Assembly: GCA_041397865.1 (NCBI GenBank)
Contig: JAWKVT010000001.1
Location: 806,001 to 870,000 of the forward strand
Length of the DNA: 64,000 bases
Source: TMED27 sp041397865
GTDB lineage: Bacteria > Pseudomonadota > Alphaproteobacteria > Micavibrionales > Micavibrionaceae
Direction: 5' to 3'
Below the pieces are notes generated by a model. That model saw only the letters and a program-made list of their open reading frames with translations, was not told the DNA's origin and did no database searches. Positions 16,037 to 25,400 of the stretch are shown in pieces (positions within the stretch are counted from its first letter, which is position 1; each line of letters begins with the position of its first letter). The position numbers and the translations under genes are program-made.

Positions 16037-16651
16037 ATGAGCATAAAACTCCATAAAGGCGACATCCCTGCAAATATAACCTTTGGCGACACGCTGGCTG
16101 TCGACACGGAAACATTGGGGCTGGACCTCAACCGTGACCCTTTATGTCTGGTACAAATCTCCGCCGGTGACGGCAACGCCCATATCGTGCAACTCGACCG
16201 CGAAACTTACGATGCGCCAAATCTGAAAAATCTGCTCAGCGATAAAAAAGTCCTGAAAATTTTTCACTACGCCCGCTTCGACATTGCCGTCATCAAAAAA
16301 AATCTCGGCATCGACTGCGCGCCCGTTTACTGCACCCGTACGGCATCGCGCCTGACCCGCACCTACACGGATAAGCACGGCCTGAAACAATGCTGCCGCG
16401 AGCTTTTAGGTATTGAGTTGAACAAACAACAGCAATCCTCCGACTGGGGCGCGGCAAAGCTAAGCGACCAGCAACTTGAATATGCCGCCAATGATGTTTA
16501 CCATCTCCACACGCTAAAAGAAAAACTCGATACGATGCTCAAGCGCGAAAATCGTATAGATCTGGCGGAAAAATGCTTCGATTTTCTGCCTGTACGTGCC
16601 ACGCTGGACTTAGCCGGTTGGCCGGATGAAGATATTTTTGCCCATGCTTAG
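16037..16651 (+). CDS. rnd: RNase D-type 3'-5' exonuclease
   Basis: 204 aa, covering only the DEDDy exonuclease domain and lacking the HRDC domains of E. coli RNase D. Motif I is VDTETLGLD, motif II is FHYARFD, and motif III is YAANDVYHL with the catalytic Tyr. The short form is usual in alphaproteobacteria and is typically encoded just upstream of kdsD and the lpt genes, as here. It follows tRNA-Leu by 48 bp, although any link to tRNA trimming is inference. Confidence 0.9.
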   Translation: MSIKLHKGDIPANITFGDTLAVDTETLGLDLNRDPLCLVQISAGDGNAHIVQLDRETYDAPNLKNLLSDKKVLKIFHYARFDIAVIKKNLGIDCAPVYCTRTASRLTRTYTDKHGLKQCCRELLGIELNKQQQSSDWGAAKLSDQQLEYAANDVYHLHTLKEKLDTMLKRENRIDLAEKCFDFLPVRATLDLAGWPDEDIFAHA

Positions 16652-16696
16652 GGATCAAAACACAAAGACATGCATTAATGTAAGGACATCCCGCCG

Positions 16697-17701
16697 ATGA
16701 ACAACATTAAAACACTTGCGGACAACCAAAACGACCGGCACAGCGCCCGCTCCGTTCTGCAAACGGAAATAGAAGGGCTTCAGGCCCTGAAAGATTCAAT
16801 AGACGAAAATTTCGATGAAGCCGTCAACGCCATCGACCAAATGAAACACGCCGATGGGCGTGGACGCCTGATCGTCGCAGGCATCGGCAAAAGCGGCCAT
16901 ATCGGACACAAAATCGCCGCCACGCTCGCCTCCACAGGCACCCCCGCCTATTTCGTTCACCCCGGCGAAGCCAGCCACGGCGATATGGGCATGATTACCG
17001 AACACGATATCGTCCTCATGCTTTCAAATTCCGGCGAAAACACGGAGCTATCCGACCTCATCCACTATACGCGGCGCTATAACATTAAGCTGATCGCCAT
17101 AACCGGCAACGTGGAAAGTTCTCTGGGCAGATACGCCGACCTTTGCCTCCGCCTGCCCTCCGCACCCGAAGCCTGCCCGAACGGTCTTGCCCCGACAACA
17201 TCGACAACAATGATGCTGGCGCTCGGCGATGCTCTGGCCGTTGCTCTTCTTCACCGCATGGGCCTGACGCCCGAACAATATAAAATTTTCCACCCCGGTG
17301 GAAAACTCGGCCAGAGATTAATGAGCGTCCGCGAACTCATGATCGGTTATGACGACCTGCCGCTTATTGACGAAACCGCCCTGATGGATCAGGCCGTTTT
17401 GAAACTCAGCGAAAAAAACCTTGGCTCCGTCCTTGTTACCGATAAAAACGGCAATCTCAAAGGTATCATCACAGATGGAGACTTAAAACGCCACATGGCC
17501 GCCGACCTGTTGCAAAGGCCCGCAGCACAGATCATGAGTACAAGCCCTAAAACCATCGCCGCCGATGCCCTGGCCGTCGAAGCCGTTAATGCCATGACAA
17601 AAAAGCCCGGCCACTACATCAGTTCCCTGATTGTCATGGACGGTGAAAAACTGGCCGGCATGATCCGCCTGCAAGACTGCATACAGGCCGGTCTTCTCTA
17701 G
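16697..17701 (+). CDS. kdsD: Arabinose-5-phosphate isomerase (KdsD/KpsF)
   Basis: 334 aa. The SIS domain (about 45-195) has GIGKSGHIGHKIAATLASTG and HPGEASHGDMGM with its catalytic His; two CBS domains follow (about 215-330). The enzyme turns ribulose-5-phosphate into arabinose-5-phosphate, the precursor of KDO for the LPS core. It starts 46 bp after rnd and is followed by lptC 13 bp later, so KDO synthesis and LPS export genes are clustered. Confidence 0.95.
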   Translation: MNNIKTLADNQNDRHSARSVLQTEIEGLQALKDSIDENFDEAVNAIDQMKHADGRGRLIVAGIGKSGHIGHKIAATLASTGTPAYFVHPGEASHGDMGMITEHDIVLMLSNSGENTELSDLIHYTRRYNIKLIAITGNVESSLGRYADLCLRLPSAPEACPNGLAPTTSTTMMLALGDALAVALLHRMGLTPEQYKIFHPGGKLGQRLMSVRELMIGYDDLPLIDETALMDQAVLKLSEKNLGSVLVTDKNGNLKGIITDGDLKRHMAADLLQRPAAQIMSTSPKTIAADALAVEAVNAMTKKPGHYISSLIVMDGEKLAGMIRLQDCIQAGLL

Positions 17702-17713
17702 GATCACCGGGTC

Positions 17714-18406
17714 ATGAACGATTCAAACCCAGCCCCCGAAAACAAAAGCCCCAAACTCTCAGGCCTTAGCCGCAGCGACAATGACACCCGCCGCAAAGAT
17801 CAAGGTTATTCGGCTTTCATCCGTTCCATGCGTATCGTGCTTCCCCTCACCGCACTGGCCATCATCGCGGTTTTGTTTTCATGGAACATCTTCCGGCCCG
17901 ATGAAATCGCCCCGGCAAAGCCCGGTAGCGAAACCGCAAAAACCATTGGCAAAAACGAGCTTCTCAACCCCAGATTTGACAGCGTCGACGCCAAAAACCG
18001 GCCCTATACAATCACCGCCGCCCGCGCCCTTCAAGGCGCAGACAACGAGCTCATGTTGCTCGACGCGCCCATGGCCGATATAATCCTGAGAAACGGAAAC
18101 TGGCTCGCCGTTAAATCCCGGCAGGGCGCTTTCCGTCAAGAAACCCAGCGCCTGCTTTTAAAAGACGACGTAAGATTGTTTCACGATGAAGGCTACAGCG
18201 CAAAGACACAAGAACTCGACGTTGATTTAAAAGCCGGAACCGCGCGCAGCGATGTAAAAATTACAGGCCACGGCCCGCTTGGAACCTTGGACGCCTCCGG
18301 CATGTACGCCGATTCAAAAGCCGGGCACCTGATTTTCACCGGCCCGGCAAAAATTGTATTCTATGATACCGGCGGCTCTTCAAACAAAGGACTGCTCATA
18401 CCATGA
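17714..18406 (+). CDS. lptC: LPS export protein LptC
   Basis: 230 aa. A cytoplasmic N-terminal tail of about 38 residues is followed by one membrane span (IVLPLTALAIIAVLFSWNIF) and a periplasmic OstA-like beta-jellyroll domain (NKPxxxxVDAKNRPYTITA type segment, then GMYADSKAGHLIFTGP). LptC receives LPS from LptB2FG and passes it to LptA. The stop overlaps the lptA start by 4 nt. Confidence 0.88.
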   Translation: MNDSNPAPENKSPKLSGLSRSDNDTRRKDQGYSAFIRSMRIVLPLTALAIIAVLFSWNIFRPDEIAPAKPGSETAKTIGKNELLNPRFDSVDAKNRPYTITAARALQGADNELMLLDAPMADIILRNGNWLAVKSRQGAFRQETQRLLLKDDVRLFHDEGYSAKTQELDVDLKAGTARSDVKITGHGPLGTLDASGMYADSKAGHLIFTGPAKIVFYDTGGSSNKGLLIP

Positions 18407-19269
18407 AGCCATCAACAAAACTCTTGCGCCTGTTAAGCGCCGCGCTTTTGCTGGGAATGCTCTCCGGCCATGCCGCATTTGCGCAAAACGGCGCAAAATC
18501 AAACGCCAAAGACCCTCTGGAAGTCAGCGCCGACGGCACACTGGAATGGCTCCGTGAAGACCGCAAATTCGTCGCCACAAAAAATGCGCTGGCTCGGCAG
18601 GGAACCTCCTCCGTCGCCGGGGAAAAACTCACAGCCCTCTACCGCGAAGGAAAAAGCGCAAGCAACATTGATATCTACGAAGTCACCGCACAGCAAAACG
18701 TAGTCCTGCGCTCGCGCGATACCGCCGTTTTCGGACAAAACGCCGTCTATAACCTCGATCAGGAATTGGCCACCGTAACAGGCGACAACCTCAAAATGAC
18801 CGCGCCTGACCAAACCGTCACCGCCCGCGATAAATTCGAATACTGGACCGCCGAAGGGCGTTTCAACGCCATCGGAAACGCGCAAATCATTCGCCCCAAA
18901 CCCGGCGGCGGCACCGACACACTCAAAGCCGATAAAATCACGGCCATCCTGAAAGAAAATAAAGAAGGCAAGCAGGTCCTCCACACGCTTGAGGCTTTCG
19001 GGAACGTCGTCATCACCACCCCGGCTGAAACCATCACCGGCGCATACGGCATCTATAAAGCCGCCACAAACAAAGCCGAGCTCACCGGCGGCGTAAAAAT
19101 CCTGCGCGGCCCCAATACACTGGAAGGCGAGCGCGCCAGCGTCGATATGAACACCAATATCAGCACCATTTTCGCCGCTGAAAAAACAACAGCCCCCGGC
19201 ACGTCCGATGTCCGGCCCGGCGGGCGTGTACGCGGCATCTTCTACCCCGGCTCCGAAGCAAAACCTTGA
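18403..19269 (+). CDS. lptA: LPS transport periplasmic protein LptA
   Basis: 288 aa with a signal peptide (LLRLLSAALLLGMLSGHAAF). The mature protein is an OstA/LptA beta-jellyroll with ADGTLEWLRED, DTAVFGQNAVYNLDQ, VTARDKFEYWTAEGR, and a C-terminal repeat-like segment. It is longer than E. coli LptA (185 aa), consistent with an extra jellyroll segment as in other alphaproteobacteria. It bridges the periplasm for LPS. lptB follows after 137 bp. Confidence 0.88.
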   Translation: MKPSTKLLRLLSAALLLGMLSGHAAFAQNGAKSNAKDPLEVSADGTLEWLREDRKFVATKNALARQGTSSVAGEKLTALYREGKSASNIDIYEVTAQQNVVLRSRDTAVFGQNAVYNLDQELATVTGDNLKMTAPDQTVTARDKFEYWTAEGRFNAIGNAQIIRPKPGGGTDTLKADKITAILKENKEGKQVLHTLEAFGNVVITTPAETITGAYGIYKAATNKAELTGGVKILRGPNTLEGERASVDMNTNISTIFAAEKTTAPGTSDVRPGGRVRGIFYPGSEAKP

Positions 19270-19406
19270 AATAAGCTGGAAAAAGGAAACCAAACACCTT
19301 AAATTACTAAAAAGCAGCGTCAGACTGGCACAGTAGACTTTTGTTCACCTCTGATATACGTTTAACCTTAAGTAAAATGCATTAAAGACAATACCGGAAT
19401 TTTGGA

Positions 19407-20171
19407 ATGAGCCGCCCTAAAAACAAAGCGCCGCGTTTGAAAGAAGTGCCCAAAGGCCTCAGCGTCCAGCATCTATCCAAAAGCTACAAAAAACGCCCCG
19501 TATTGCGCGATGTATCTTTCACCGTCCGGCGCGGCGAAGCAGTGGCCCTGCTTGGCCCCAACGGCGCCGGAAAAACCACATGCTTTTACATCACAACCGG
19601 GTTAATCCCCGCCGATGGCGGCCACATCACCCTCGACGGACAGGATATCACCGCCCTGCCGATGTACCGCCGCGCACGCCTTGGCATCGGTTATCTCCCG
19701 CAGGAATCCTCAATTTTCCGTGGTTTAAATGTGGAGGATAATTTAAAGGCCGTTCTGGAATCCCAAAACCTCTCGGCAGAACAACAAGAACTCCTGCTGG
19801 AAGAACTGCTCAGCGAATTCGGCATCGAGCATTTAAGGCGTACACCCTCCCCCGCCCTGTCCGGCGGAGAGCGCCGCCGCGTCGAAATCGCCCGCGCCCT
19901 GTCCGCCCGGCCTGACTTTATCCTTCTCGACGAACCGCTGGCCGGCATCGACCCCATTGCCGTCGCCGAAATCCGCGAACTCATCGCCCATTTAAAAGAG
20001 CGCGGCATCGGCGTCCTCATCACCGATCATAACGTGCGCGACTGCCTGGGCATCATCGACCGCGCCTATATCCTGCATGACGGCAAAGTCCTGATGGAAG
20101 GCAGCGCCGAAGACATCATCAACAACGAAGACGTCCGCCGCGTGTATCTCGGCGAAGGTTTTAAGCTTTAA
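19407..20171 (+). CDS. lptB: LPS export ABC ATPase LptB
   Basis: 254 aa. Walker A GPNGAGKTT, the Q-loop in GIGYLPQESSIF, the signature LSGGERRR, Walker B FILLDEPLAGIDP, and the switch His in ITDHNVRDCL are all present. The sequence GYLPQE(S/A)SIFR is characteristic of LptB. It powers LptF/LptG encoded at 1.3-3.5 kb. In most alphaproteobacteria rpoN comes next; here an unrelated AT-rich gene has been inserted between them. Confidence 0.96.
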   Translation: MSRPKNKAPRLKEVPKGLSVQHLSKSYKKRPVLRDVSFTVRRGEAVALLGPNGAGKTTCFYITTGLIPADGGHITLDGQDITALPMYRRARLGIGYLPQESSIFRGLNVEDNLKAVLESQNLSAEQQELLLEELLSEFGIEHLRRTPSPALSGGERRRVEIARALSARPDFILLDEPLAGIDPIAVAEIRELIAHLKERGIGVLITDHNVRDCLGIIDRAYILHDGKVLMEGSAEDIINNEDVRRVYLGEGFKL

Positions 20172-20182
20172 AAAAATAAAAT

Positions 20183-20211
20183 TTGACATAATATACAGTT
20201 TTTGCTATCTT
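20183..20211 (+). promoter_or_regulatory. Strong sigma-70-type promoter of the AT-rich gene
   Basis: TTGACA (20183-20188), exactly 17 bp, TATCTT (20206-20211), then AAGG about 8 nt before the ATG at 20237. This is among the best promoters in the window and belongs to the inserted gene, not to lptB. Confidence 0.65.
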
Positions 20212-20236
20212 ACACAAAAAAGACAAGGTACATCTT

Positions 20237-21139
20237 ATGTCATTGGTAGCAACAGAGAATTTAATCAAAAAATTTCAAAAGCTTACAATATATAATCCAC
20301 AACAAGATTTCTATAAACAAGAAATACCTACAATTTTTAAATTGCTCGAAGAAGAACCCAACTTAAGCGTTTTATCAGCGACAAAAGAACATGAGCGTTT
20401 AAGAGGATTAAGCGACTATAAAGGACGATATGAACACGATGCCGCACATTTTATTCTGGGTCTTATTTACAATCGTTGTCAAAAAGCAAGCATCCTAGAA
20501 GAAAAAGATTATATAGACTTTCAGACAGGAAGTCATTCTGAAGTTCTCATCATGGATATTGAAACAAAAATATCTCCCAAAGGTGTGCTAAATAACTATC
20601 ATGCATCCAATCCTAACGCATTAAAAATTAAACCTGACGATTTTTCTATTATTGAATCTGTAGAAAGCGAAGAGAATTATTACAGAACCCTAGGCTGGAT
20701 TATTGGCGGAGAAATAGGACAAAGGATAGCAAACATCCGTTACATATCCGGCGATAATGATGAAGAACAAGGATTAAGAGGGAAAAGTGAATTGGAAAAC
20801 ATCATGACTGAGCTTGGGTATAAAACCGCTTTTCACAAAGAAGCTGATTTCCAAAAAATTACATGGTCTGTCAAAACCCCAGAAGGAAAAAAGTATTATT
20901 GGAATTCTAGTGAAGATTACGCCTTACCCGAAGGACATAATGGTACAGAGATATTTCAAACCTTTACCTTCCACAACAAAGAAATGCTTTCCACCATATA
21001 CAAATTGGTTAATCCCCTTATTGATCTTGTACGAGTTCGAGCACAAGAAAAAAGCATGGATGTAGCGCTAAATAATCTGACAGTAAGAGAAGTCATCAAC
21101 GAAACAGACAATCATATTGCAAAATTGGAAATAGCCTGA
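20237..21139 (+). CDS. Unknown AT-rich protein inserted between lptB and rpoN
   Basis: 300 aa. I do not recognise the family. It is soluble and mostly helical, with Asp/Glu/Lys/Asn-rich composition. Visible landmarks are YEHDAAHFILGLIYNRCQ near residue 70 (a possible metal-binding His pair is only a guess), a WIIGGEIGQRIANIRYISG segment near 152 and a Trp/Tyr-rich stretch TWSVKTPEGKKYYWNS. Codon use is strikingly A/T-ending compared with lptB and rpoN, and it carries its own promoter, so it was probably acquired recently. Nothing on either side looks like an integrase or terminal repeat. Confidence 0.7.
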   Translation: MSLVATENLIKKFQKLTIYNPQQDFYKQEIPTIFKLLEEEPNLSVLSATKEHERLRGLSDYKGRYEHDAAHFILGLIYNRCQKASILEEKDYIDFQTGSHSEVLIMDIETKISPKGVLNNYHASNPNALKIKPDDFSIIESVESEENYYRTLGWIIGGEIGQRIANIRYISGDNDEEQGLRGKSELENIMTELGYKTAFHKEADFQKITWSVKTPEGKKYYWNSSEDYALPEGHNGTEIFQTFTFHNKEMLSTIYKLVNPLIDLVRVRAQEKSMDVALNNLTVREVINETDNHIAKLEIA

Positions 21140-21218
21140 AAATCATAACCTCGCTCGACCAATCCTATGTCCTAGACTCTAAGCTTTGAATCCAAGCTTT
21201 TCATGATAAACTGAACAC

Positions 21219-22676
21219 ATGAACAGCCCTCCCGGTAAAATCTCCCAAAGCCTTGATCTCCGCCAGTCGCAGCAACTGGTCATGACCCCGCAATTACAGC
21301 AGGCCATTAACATGCTGCAAATGAACAATACCGAGCTTTCCGAATTGGTGGAGGAAGAACTCGCCAATAACCCGCTGCTGGAAAAGGATGAGCGCGAACA
21401 GGAAAACGCCGAGCACGAACCCGCCCCCACCGAAAACAGCAAGGACGAAATAGACGAAGCCTTTGAAAAATCAAACACAAACGATGATTTCGACCCCGGC
21501 TCCTCCATGGCCGACCTCGGCGCAGGCGGAAACACAAAATTCGACACACTCGAAGACAGCTTCGAAAACCGCATGAGCGCCGAAAAAACCCTGCGCGATC
21601 ACCTTATCGAACAGCTTCATATGGCCTTCAACGATAACCGCGACCACATGATCGGCGCGATGCTCATCGACCGCCTCGATGAAAGCGGCTATCTGCGTGA
21701 GGACCCGGAAGACCTCGCCGAAACGCTGGGCTGCTCAATCAAGCGCATGAACAACCTCATCAGGGAACTAAAAGGCTTCGACCCCACAGGCATATTCGCC
21801 CGCGACCTGGCCGATTGCATGGCCTTGCAGCTTTCTGAACGCGGCCAACTCGACGGCCCGATGACCATCCTGCTCGATAATCTGGACATGCTCGGCAATC
21901 ATGATTTCAAAGGGCTGGCCGAAAAGTGCGGCGTGAACGATACCTACCTGAAAGATATGATCGAGGAAATCAAATCCCTCAACCCCAAACCGGCAAGCGA
22001 ATTCGACCACCTCGTCGTCCAGACAGCTATTCCCGATGTCCTCATGAAACGCCTGCCGAAAAATTTAGGCGGCGGCTGGCGCGTGGAACTCAATACCGAA
22101 ACCCTCCCCCGCGTCCTCATCAATCAGGAATATTATACGCAAGTCTCAAAATCCGCCACGCAGAAAAAAGACAAGGAATACCTGAACACCCAAATGCAAA
22201 ACGCAAGCTGGCTGGTCCGCGCCATGGACCAGCGCGCGCAAACAATCCTGAAGGTCGCCGCCGAAATCGTGGAGCAGCAAGACGCTTTTTTCAATTACGG
22301 CATCGAATTCCTCGCGCCCTTAAAACTCTCCGACATTGCCGAGGTCATCGAAATGCACGAAAGCACCGTCTCCCGCGTCACCACCAATAAATATATCGGC
22401 ACACCGCGCGGCATTTTCGAACTGAAATACTTTTTCTCCACAGCGCTGATCAGCGAAGACGGCACCGCCCACAGCGCCGAAAGCATAAAGGCCCGCATCA
22501 AAACACTCACAGACGAAGAGGACCCGAAAAAAATCCTCTCCGACGATAAAATCGTCGCCATCTTAAAAGAAGAAGGCATAGACCTTGCCCGCCGCACCGT
22601 CGCCAAATACCGCGAAGCCCTCCATATCGGCTCCTCCGTACAGCGGCGAAAAGAAAAGAAACATTTAATCGCCTGA
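21219..22676 (+). CDS. rpoN: RNA polymerase sigma-54 factor
   Basis: 485 aa. Region I is Gln/Leu-rich (LRQSQQLVMTPQLQQAINML), an acidic region II follows (about 55-100), then the core-binding domain and the C-terminal DNA-binding part with the RpoN box ARRTVAKYREAL. It directs transcription from -24/-12 promoters with enhancer-binding proteins. Gene order lptB-rpoN-hpf-ptsN is conserved, apart from the two insertions seen here. Confidence 0.96.
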   Translation: MNSPPGKISQSLDLRQSQQLVMTPQLQQAINMLQMNNTELSELVEEELANNPLLEKDEREQENAEHEPAPTENSKDEIDEAFEKSNTNDDFDPGSSMADLGAGGNTKFDTLEDSFENRMSAEKTLRDHLIEQLHMAFNDNRDHMIGAMLIDRLDESGYLREDPEDLAETLGCSIKRMNNLIRELKGFDPTGIFARDLADCMALQLSERGQLDGPMTILLDNLDMLGNHDFKGLAEKCGVNDTYLKDMIEEIKSLNPKPASEFDHLVVQTAIPDVLMKRLPKNLGGGWRVELNTETLPRVLINQEYYTQVSKSATQKKDKEYLNTQMQNASWLVRAMDQRAQTILKVAAEIVEQQDAFFNYGIEFLAPLKLSDIAEVIEMHESTVSRVTTNKYIGTPRGIFELKYFFSTALISEDGTAHSAESIKARIKTLTDEEDPKKILSDDKIVAILKEEGIDLARRTVAKYREALHIGSSVQRRKEKKHLIA

Positions 22677-22752
22677 TTTCCCCTCTCAAACTTGCGTGAA
22701 ACCGCGCTATGGTGTTTAATATAAAGATATACCCAAAACACAGGAGATCCCT

Positions 22753-23349
22753 ATGGAACTAAGCGTTCATGGCAAACAAATCGACGTTGGTGACGCCCTG
22801 CGCACCCATGTCGAAGACAAACTCACAGACCTGAATGAGAAATATTTAAGCCACGCCGCATTCGCGACCGTAACCTTTTCAAAAGAAGGCCACGGAAAGC
22901 CGCGCACAAAGGCGCATATTTCGATCCAACTCGGGAAAAATCTCATGGTTGTAGCCGATGCCACAGACCCCGATCCGTATGCATCTTTCGAGGCCGCCGC
23001 CGATAAAGTCGGAAAGCAAATGCGCCGCTATAAACGCAAAATGCGCGACCACCACGAGCGTCAGGAACAAAACCCGGAAACCGAAATCATCAAAGCCCGC
23101 GATTACGTTCTGGCCGCCGCGCCGGAGCAAGATGACGACGCCTCCGAAGCCGAAGCGCCCGATGAACCTTTGATCGTCGCCGAAATGATCAAGGATATCG
23201 AAACGATGAGCGTCTCCGATGCCGTCATGCGTCTTGATCTGTGCGGTGAAAACGCCCTGCTCTTCCGCAATGTCGGAAGCGAAACCATCAACATGGTCTA
23301 CCGCCGTTCAGACGGAAACATAGGCTGGGTCGATCCTTCAGGGCATTAA
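22753..23349 (+). CDS. hpf: Long-form ribosome hibernation promoting factor
   Basis: 198 aa. The N-terminal S30AE domain (1-105) begins MELSVHGKQIDVGDALRTHV and has the basic helix GKQMRRYKRKMRDHHER. An acidic linker (about 115-140) leads to the C-terminal dimerisation domain with MSVSDAVMRLDLCGENALLF. Long-form HPF makes 100S ribosome dimers in stationary phase. AGGAGA is well placed upstream. It ends nine bases before the convergent lysozyme gene. Confidence 0.93.
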   Translation: MELSVHGKQIDVGDALRTHVEDKLTDLNEKYLSHAAFATVTFSKEGHGKPRTKAHISIQLGKNLMVVADATDPDPYASFEAAADKVGKQMRRYKRKMRDHHERQEQNPETEIIKARDYVLAAAPEQDDDASEAEAPDEPLIVAEMIKDIETMSVSDAVMRLDLCGENALLFRNVGSETINMVYRRSDGNIGWVDPSGH

Positions 23350-23357
23350 TAAAAGAC

Positions 23358-25067
23358 TTAAACTTTTGGCGGCCGGGGCGCGGCAGCAAACCCCGGTCCG
23401 TCTGCAACCCCAGATACATTTGAAGTTACAGCCCGATTGTTGACCGGATCCTGCTCTATCAGGGTTTTAAAAGCGTTATAGTCCGCAGCAATCTTTGCAC
23501 CATTGAGCGCACTGTCTCCATTAACAATATCCCGCGCATTATGCGCATCTGCCCGCTTGCCCGGACCAAAATAATCATCCAGCCCCTGACCTGTAAACAA
23601 GCCTTCTTTCATGCCAACAACTGTAACAAGCGCAGAAATTGCAGGGTCCAATGCTAAACCCGGATTATTGTACAACCAACTTGGATCATTCTTCATCACG
23701 TCTAGGCGATTTTCATCCACGCCATTTTCACGCAAAAACGCCTCCATCCGGGAGTCATTCGTTAAACCTTCTGACAAGCGAGCTCCAAGCCTTTTATAAT
23801 TTTCCGCCCAAGTAATTTGAACATACCCCCGCCCGAAATATGCCTCATTCGTCACTGGATCCAGCGCAGCATATTGCTGCATGTTTTGCGACCAGTTAAG
23901 GCTGTTCCTCTGAACATCCGAGCGCTGTGCAAAAGCCATAATTTTCCTTCGGGAATCCTCATCGCTGCTCCCCAAAGCCTCGCGCACAGGCTCCATTCTA
24001 TGCGCAGTTTCATGCTTAACCGTAGCAAGAATATAGGCCTGTTGGTCCACATCGACAACTCCAGCGACTTCAGCCGCACGCCGCAACAAATTCGTAGCCT
24101 CCGAAGCGTACGCCTGTCTCACATTATGCGTCACACGCGGCGCACTCTGCTGCTCATACGGTTCACGTTCAATCTCCGCAAGCCATTTCATCCGCCCTTC
24201 ATTCGTAGGAAAAAGAGCCGCCCATTGATTTGTAAGCCATTCATGGTTCTCCGCCGAAGAATGGCGAAGCGTCATACGAAGCGCAGCCTTGCTCATAAAA
24301 GCAATTAATCCGGGAGCATCCTTTAAAGCCTGAATAAGTCCGCCTTCGCCGTCCACACCGTTGATTGTCTGTGAACCGCTAATCCCATCAACCCCGCCGG
24401 GGTCAAACCCCATAACAATCAACGCCTCCTGCAAATCTTCAATTCTGGAATGTCCCATCACATTTGCGGAAAGAATGTCCCGCAAAGGCAAAACTTCAAT
24501 CATATGCGCGCCAACATCAAAACCGTCTCTGCGCAACTCCCGGCCAACCGTACTATCAGGGCCTATCCCCACACTGTACTTTTGTGCAAAAGCAAGCGCG
24601 GCTTGTGAAGTTTTTGGCCCCATATAACCGTCAATTTTTCCCGGATCCAGTTCAAAACTTTCACCCTCATCCAATATATCAATGGACTTCAGATACTTTA
24701 AATTCTGTTGTAAATGCAAAATCTGGTTACTGGATAAATTTGGATTGTTAATCAACCCAATTGTTTCATCTCTAATTTTTATAGTAAGTTCTGAGTTGAT
24801 AACATCCTCAGACGGAACCCCCGCCTGAGGAAATAACGTCTGCGCCATTTCCAGAGAGCGCCGTGTAAACGGGCCATCAATACCATCCGCGTAATACTCA
24901 TGCGATGATGCCAGATAAAACCCAAGATGGCTAAGCACCTGCTGAACCCCACGCAACTCATCCGGCCCAAGACGACCTAAATCCTGCACAGAATACCGCC
25001 CAAGAAAATTCGCCGCCTTCTGTGGGTCGGCGGCGATATTCATAGTATCTTTCAGGCCAGAAGCCAT
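23358..25067 (-). CDS. GH19-type lysozyme/endolysin with peptidoglycan-binding repeats
   Basis: 569 aa. The C-terminal third (about 330-545) looks like a glycoside hydrolase family 19 (chitinase/endolysin) domain: AYILATVKHETAHRMEPVRE carries the general-acid Glu, and YFGRGYVQITWAENYKRLG is the family hallmark. The N-terminal part holds three peptidoglycan-binding-like units (near residues 35-90, 125-185 and 215-260), each with a DGxxGxxT-type segment: GIDGPFTRRSLE, KIDGYMGPKTSQ and GVDGISGSQTIN. No signal peptide is visible, so export would need another route or cell lysis. It sits between hpf and ptsN, which are normally adjacent, so it is an insertion. It could attack other bacteria's walls or act in self-remodelling; it is not obviously phage-borne. 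Confidence 0.8.
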   Translation of the reverse strand: MASGLKDTMNIAADPQKAANFLGRYSVQDLGRLGPDELRGVQQVLSHLGFYLASSHEYYADGIDGPFTRRSLEMAQTLFPQAGVPSEDVINSELTIKIRDETIGLINNPNLSSNQILHLQQNLKYLKSIDILDEGESFELDPGKIDGYMGPKTSQAALAFAQKYSVGIGPDSTVGRELRRDGFDVGAHMIEVLPLRDILSANVMGHSRIEDLQEALIVMGFDPGGVDGISGSQTINGVDGEGGLIQALKDAPGLIAFMSKAALRMTLRHSSAENHEWLTNQWAALFPTNEGRMKWLAEIEREPYEQQSAPRVTHNVRQAYASEATNLLRRAAEVAGVVDVDQQAYILATVKHETAHRMEPVREALGSSDEDSRRKIMAFAQRSDVQRNSLNWSQNMQQYAALDPVTNEAYFGRGYVQITWAENYKRLGARLSEGLTNDSRMEAFLRENGVDENRLDVMKNDPSWLYNNPGLALDPAISALVTVVGMKEGLFTGQGLDDYFGPGKRADAHNARDIVNGDSALNGAKIAADYNAFKTLIEQDPVNNRAVTSNVSGVADGPGFAAAPRPPKV

Positions 25068-25400
25068 AATTACACCCTCAATTATTTTTATGCTTTTTAC
25101 AAAGCTTTGAGGTTATTATGACTACAAAACCTTAATTTTCTCTTAAAATCACAATTTCAATCAGAGTTCCAAAAAAAAATATAAAAATTATTCACAATCA
25201 AAAAAGCAGTAAAAAAGCGTCTGAAATGCATTTTTTCTGGCCTCATAGCCATCAAAAATAAACGCAGCAAAAATTGCTCTATATCGCAGAAAACATAGGA
25301 AAAAGCTCATAATGCACCGCAACATTTTTTTTTCTGGACCTCCCCGGTTTTTGAATGTACTCAGAAACCCACGCAAGGGTTGTACCCTGCAAAAAAACTA
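25068..25400. other. AT-rich intergenic region upstream of element A3
   Basis: About 330 bp between the lysozyme start and element A3. It is rich in A/T runs (for example 25172-25206). A 62-codon minus-strand frame (25188-25376) begins with TTG and has no ribosome site, so I do not call it. It should hold the promoters of the lysozyme gene (minus) and ptsN (plus), but no clear -35/-10 pair stands out. Confidence 0.5.

Noticed and set aside
25188..25376. A 62-codon minus-strand frame in the AT-rich gap before ptsN
   Set aside because: Begins with TTG, no ribosome site, Phe/Cys-rich composition from A/T runs.
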